IMG/VR virus record: IMGVR_UViG_3300031857_000156
Coordinates: 1 to 64,000 of that record
DNA length: 64,000 nt
Direction: 5' to 3' (one strand)
Origin: a virus
Shown here: positions 60,514 to 64,000 of the stretch, one piece after another
Layout: each line of letters starts with the position of its first letter
Position numbering within the stretch: position 1 is the first letter of the stretch
Program-made: the position numbers and the translations under genes
Notes under the pieces: model-generated
The model's input: the letters and a program-made list of their open reading frames with translations, nothing else
Told to the model about the DNA's origin: nothing
The model's database searches: none

Positions 60514-62417
60514 TATGGCACCACCCTCCACTTTAACCCGCCGGGGGTTGTTCCCGATTTCGGCGCGCCGGCTGGCGGCTGTGCGGGAAAGGTAACTTTC
60601 TCTCGCTGGATTTGACGAAGCCGATCTTCGTAAGCTTTGACAGCATTCTTATACTGGTCTGTTGCTTTAAACTGCGAGTAAGTCATGCTTTCTGGTTTAC
60701 TTCTATACATCTCTCCAAGCTTTTGATCCAGCTCGGCTCTAGCCAGCAAACTTTGTTGGATCTTAACAATGTTTGCTGGTGTTGAACGAATTGAGCCGGC
60801 AACCTGTTGCAAGAGCGTACGTTCAAACTCAGTAACCTGGCCCTGGCCTTTAATAATTGTAGACAGGTGAAAAGCGGTCTTTTCAAGCAGCGTTTTTAGA
60901 CGGTCACGAGCTTCAATATCCTCTGGACTGGTGCCTGGCCTTGCTCTGAAGATTGCCTCGTCAAGGTCCTTCATGCCAATAGAATGACCACCGCTGATTG
61001 ACATTCCTGATTGCAATAGTACTGAAAGCGCACTGGCCACACCTTGGTTTTGCAAGATGCCAACCACTTGCGGCCGCCGTGTTGTAATGTCAATAACTTC
61101 TCTAGCTGTTTCTGCACGATCAATAGCGACAGGGGCTTCAGTGGCTGTTAAGAAAGATTCAAATTGCTTTGTTTCTTTTTCAGCCATTCCTTTAAGCTGT
61201 TCTTTTTGTGCTTCCATACGAGCTCGAGCTTCTGGCAGTGTCGGTCTTGTTGGGGGTTCTGTAGGAGCCTGTGCAACCTGGATGGGTTCTTGCGGCGCTG
61301 CGGGGGCCTGCCCAGAAACAGGAACCATACCCTCGTTTGCTGCGGTAAATGCTCTTTGCCGGACATTTAATGGATAGCTATTAAATCTCTCCGCGATGTC
61401 TGCCCTGCGTAATGTGTCGCGCGGGTCTACACCCATAGACTTCATCTGATTTTCTAAACCGGCAATCTGCTGCTCAGTTAGATTTTCAAATTTAAACTGA
61501 TCCGCTGTTGTGGTTTCGGGCCGAGGTAAAGGCGGGAGAGCAGCAGGACCAGCAGCCGGAGTTGGGGCGGCACCCGCAGCCGGAACAGGGGCAGGACCAG
61601 CAGCGGGCATAGGACCCGCAGCCGGAACAGGGGCAGGACCAGCAGCGGGCATAGGACCCGCAGCCGGAACAGGGGCAGGACCAGCAGCCGGAGTTGGGGC
61701 CGGGGTTGCAGTTCTAGCCGGGCCTGCTGCAGGAGGAACAATAACTCCTTGACCGCTCTCTGCCATACGTCGAGCAGTTAGTGGATCAACAATTTCAATT
61801 CTGCCATCGGGCAACACAACCTCAATGTTGCGTGCATACGTTGCAGGATTGGTTGTAAACTTAAGTTCTTCACCAATTTTTGTTTTACGGTAGTTATCTA
61901 AAATGGCTTGGGCGCCGGCAATGTCGCCCATGCCCATTTTTTCATTTATGGCTTGTAAAACTTCGGCCGGCAGTTGACCGACACCGGGAACTGCTACAGC
62001 GCCGGGAGCGCCGGGAGCGCCGGGACGGCCCAACCCCTGCAAAAATTCTGCTTGTTTGGCAAGCTGCTGTTGCTGTGCTTTGGCCGAGGCAATTTGAGAG
62101 CGCATTTGGAATAGCTCTGCTGCGCGATCTTCTTTTTCTTGCGCGCGTCGACGCACTGTCTCAAGCGTAGTGCCGGGTTGGCTCGTGCCTCCCCATGCCA
62201 AGACATCTTTGATGTACTCTTGAAACGGGCTCTGAGCGGCTATGCGCTGTTGATAAATGCGCTCCATATCTTCCAAAATGGAAGCTGGCAAAACACCAGT
62301 GGTTGGAGCCACAGGCAAGGTGTACCGCGCGCCTTTTGCTGGCGCCACAGGTTTACCTTGAATTATCGGTTGCTGCTCAGGCTCTTGTGGGAGGCCGCCC
62401 GTAATTTGATCAGCCAT
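60513..62417 (-). CDS. Internal virion protein with PAAGP repeats
   Basis: 634 residues. A helical N-terminal half is interrupted by a Gly/Pro/Ala tract (GRPGAPGAPGAVAVPG). Residues about 225-300 are PAAGP(A/M)P repeats. The C-terminal half is a helical, Gln-rich region (AEKETKQFESFLTATEAPVAIDRAETAREV). Composition and location fit ejection proteins such as those between head and tail genes in podoviruses. Confidence 0.6.
   Translation of the reverse strand: MADQITGGLPQEPEQQPIIQGKPVAPAKGARYTLPVAPTTGVLPASILEDMERIYQQRIAAQSPFQEYIKDVLAWGGTSQPGTTLETVRRRAQEKEDRAAELFQMRSQIASAKAQQQQLAKQAEFLQGLGRPGAPGAPGAVAVPGVGQLPAEVLQAINEKMGMGDIAGAQAILDNYRKTKIGEELKFTTNPATYARNIEVVLPDGRIEIVDPLTARRMAESGQGVIVPPAAGPARTATPAPTPAAGPAPVPAAGPMPAAGPAPVPAAGPMPAAGPAPVPAAGAAPTPAAGPAALPPLPRPETTTADQFKFENLTEQQIAGLENQMKSMGVDPRDTLRRADIAERFNSYPLNVRQRAFTAANEGMVPVSGQAPAAPQEPIQVAQAPTEPPTRPTLPEARARMEAQKEQLKGMAEKETKQFESFLTATEAPVAIDRAETAREVIDITTRRPQVVGILQNQGVASALSVLLQSGMSISGGHSIGMKDLDEAIFRARPGTSPEDIEARDRLKTLLEKTAFHLSTIIKGQGQVTEFERTLLQQVAGSIRSTPANIVKIQQSLLARAELDQKLGEMYRSKPESMTYSQFKATDQYKNAVKAYEDRLRQIQREKVTFPAQPPAGAPKSGTTPGGLKWRVVP
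61530..61735. repeat. 42-bp minisatellite coding for PAAGP
   Basis: Repeated units of ggaccagcagcgggcata and ggacccgcagccggaacagg, giving PAAGPxPVPAAGP on the minus strand. Multiples of 3, so length can vary without frame loss. Confidence 0.85.
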
Positions 62418-63248
62418 TATTCTCCCTCGCTTGTCCCATAAACTGGCGGGTAGGAACTGCCGCCTGAGCTGCCTGAGCTACCAGAACCAAGGCTTTTTAC
62501 CCAATCATACACACCGGATAAACCTCCTTTGATGTTGCTCAATTGTGTTGGTAGACCCCCAATAAGCGTGCCCAAGCCCCCTAATTGCCCAAGCAAACTA
62601 AGTTCTTTTGTTTGCTCAGTTGTTTTACCGGTGTAAGGACCAAGTCGACCAAAAATATTAGCTAAATTGACCAGGTTTGTATAGGGATAACCTTGCTCAA
62701 ACGTGCCGGTTTCAAGCGCACCTTTAGCTATTTGAGATCCAAGCGTCCCAAGACCTTGACCAGCCTGAACGCCCGTTTGTTGCGCTTGCAACGCCGCGGA
62801 CATTTGTTTTTGAAATAAGTCAGATGCAGCAGCAGCGCGAGCGCGCTGTAGCGCAGATAAATTCATGCTGCTACCAAAACCGCCGCCAGCGATAGATTTT
62901 GCTGTTTCCGCCGCACCAATTTCTGGCAAAATTTGGTTTAAGTAATCTTGTTGTGCACCAAATAGACCGCCAAGAGGAGTAGAAACATTTGGACGCACCG
63001 TCGTTTTGCCGGCAGCATCAGTGCTTGTAATCCAAGGATTAGCAGCTCCTGACCCAATTGCCTGCAGCGTGCTTTGAGCAGAAGAAAACGGCCCCTGAGC
63101 ACCAAACACATCAATGGCTTTTTGTGCCGTGGTTTGGCCAATAGCGGGGGTTTTTGCCTCCTGTGCGCTCTTTACTAGGCTTTCTTGAGCACCAGTGAAC
63201 CAAGAAGGCATTGTCTCCTTGGTTAGCGCTTTGTCAGTTAAAAATTCA

Positions 63249-63262
<14 letters not shown>
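62417..63262 (-). CDS. Internal virion / DNA-ejection-like protein
   Basis: 281 residues, Ala/Gln/Gly-rich and helical, with FGAQGPFSSAQSTLQAIGSGAANPW and ALQRARAAAASDLFQKQMSAALQAQQ. This pattern is typical of podoviral ejection proteins. The Gly/Ser-rich end (SGSSGSSGGSSYPPV) is flexible. It overlaps the end of the large Ala-Pro protein by 14 bp. Confidence 0.65.

Positions 63263-64000
<738 letters not shown>

Overview
The window reads as an essentially complete genome of a tailed dsDNA phage, probably a podovirus. TerL, portal, scaffold, major capsid protein, head-completion adaptors, internal virion proteins, fibres, holin and endolysin are present. I see no tail tube, sheath or tape-measure gene and no integrase or repressor. 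The host cannot be read directly. Consensus DnaA boxes, Shine-Dalgarno sites and a tmRNA-like gene resembling betaproteobacterial ssrA at its ends suggest a Gram-negative, perhaps freshwater betaproteobacterial, host (inference). Both window ends lie inside the same Ala/Pro-coding repeat, share a 39-nt end sequence and stay in one reading frame when joined, so the molecule is probably circular or circularly permuted, cut in a repeat of a protein of about 1,160 residues.

Layout. Two arms diverge from a control region at 33.78-34.67 kb. The minus-strand late arm runs leftward from 33.76 kb: small ORF, Hint/LAGLIDADG protein, TerL, a 425-aa protein, portal, GroES-like protein, scaffold, major capsid, a long adhesin/fibre cassette (collagen-like fibre, DUF7483-like fibre, glycine-rich adhesin, glycosyltransferase, cupin, assembly chaperones), lysis genes, head-tail adaptors and a tail stabilisation protein. 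It continues across the ends into the internal virion proteins at 63-57.5 kb. The plus-strand early/middle arm (34.67-57.52 kb) holds many small genes, a sigma factor, primase-helicase, VRR-NUC nuclease, SNF2-type helicase, TerS-like protein, DUF2800 nuclease, ssDNA-binding protein, B12-dependent ribonucleotide reductase and family A DNA polymerase. The arms converge at 57,523 with one base between stop codons.

Control region. It carries three DnaA boxes, an array of GTTAGTG/CACTAAC repeats, and a 219-bp element with a perfect 32-bp inverted repeat. A diverged copy of this element lies in opposite orientation at 41.85-42.07 kb, so a 7.8-kb module of small genes is bracketed by inverted copies, each with an outward-pointing promoter-like motif.

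RNA and regulation. Three type I hammerhead ribozymes with compensatory stem changes separate the first small genes (34,972-36,121). An 81-nt RNA at 49,328 has both ends of tmRNA but no room for the mRNA-like domain. A cobalamin-riboswitch-like core precedes the B12-dependent reductase. A motif close to TTTTGYATAAGTRGTA recurs ahead of transcription units on both strands and is a candidate target of the phage sigma factor, which lacks region 4; a separate region-4-like protein is encoded at 48.3 kb. A different box recurs five times before small early genes.
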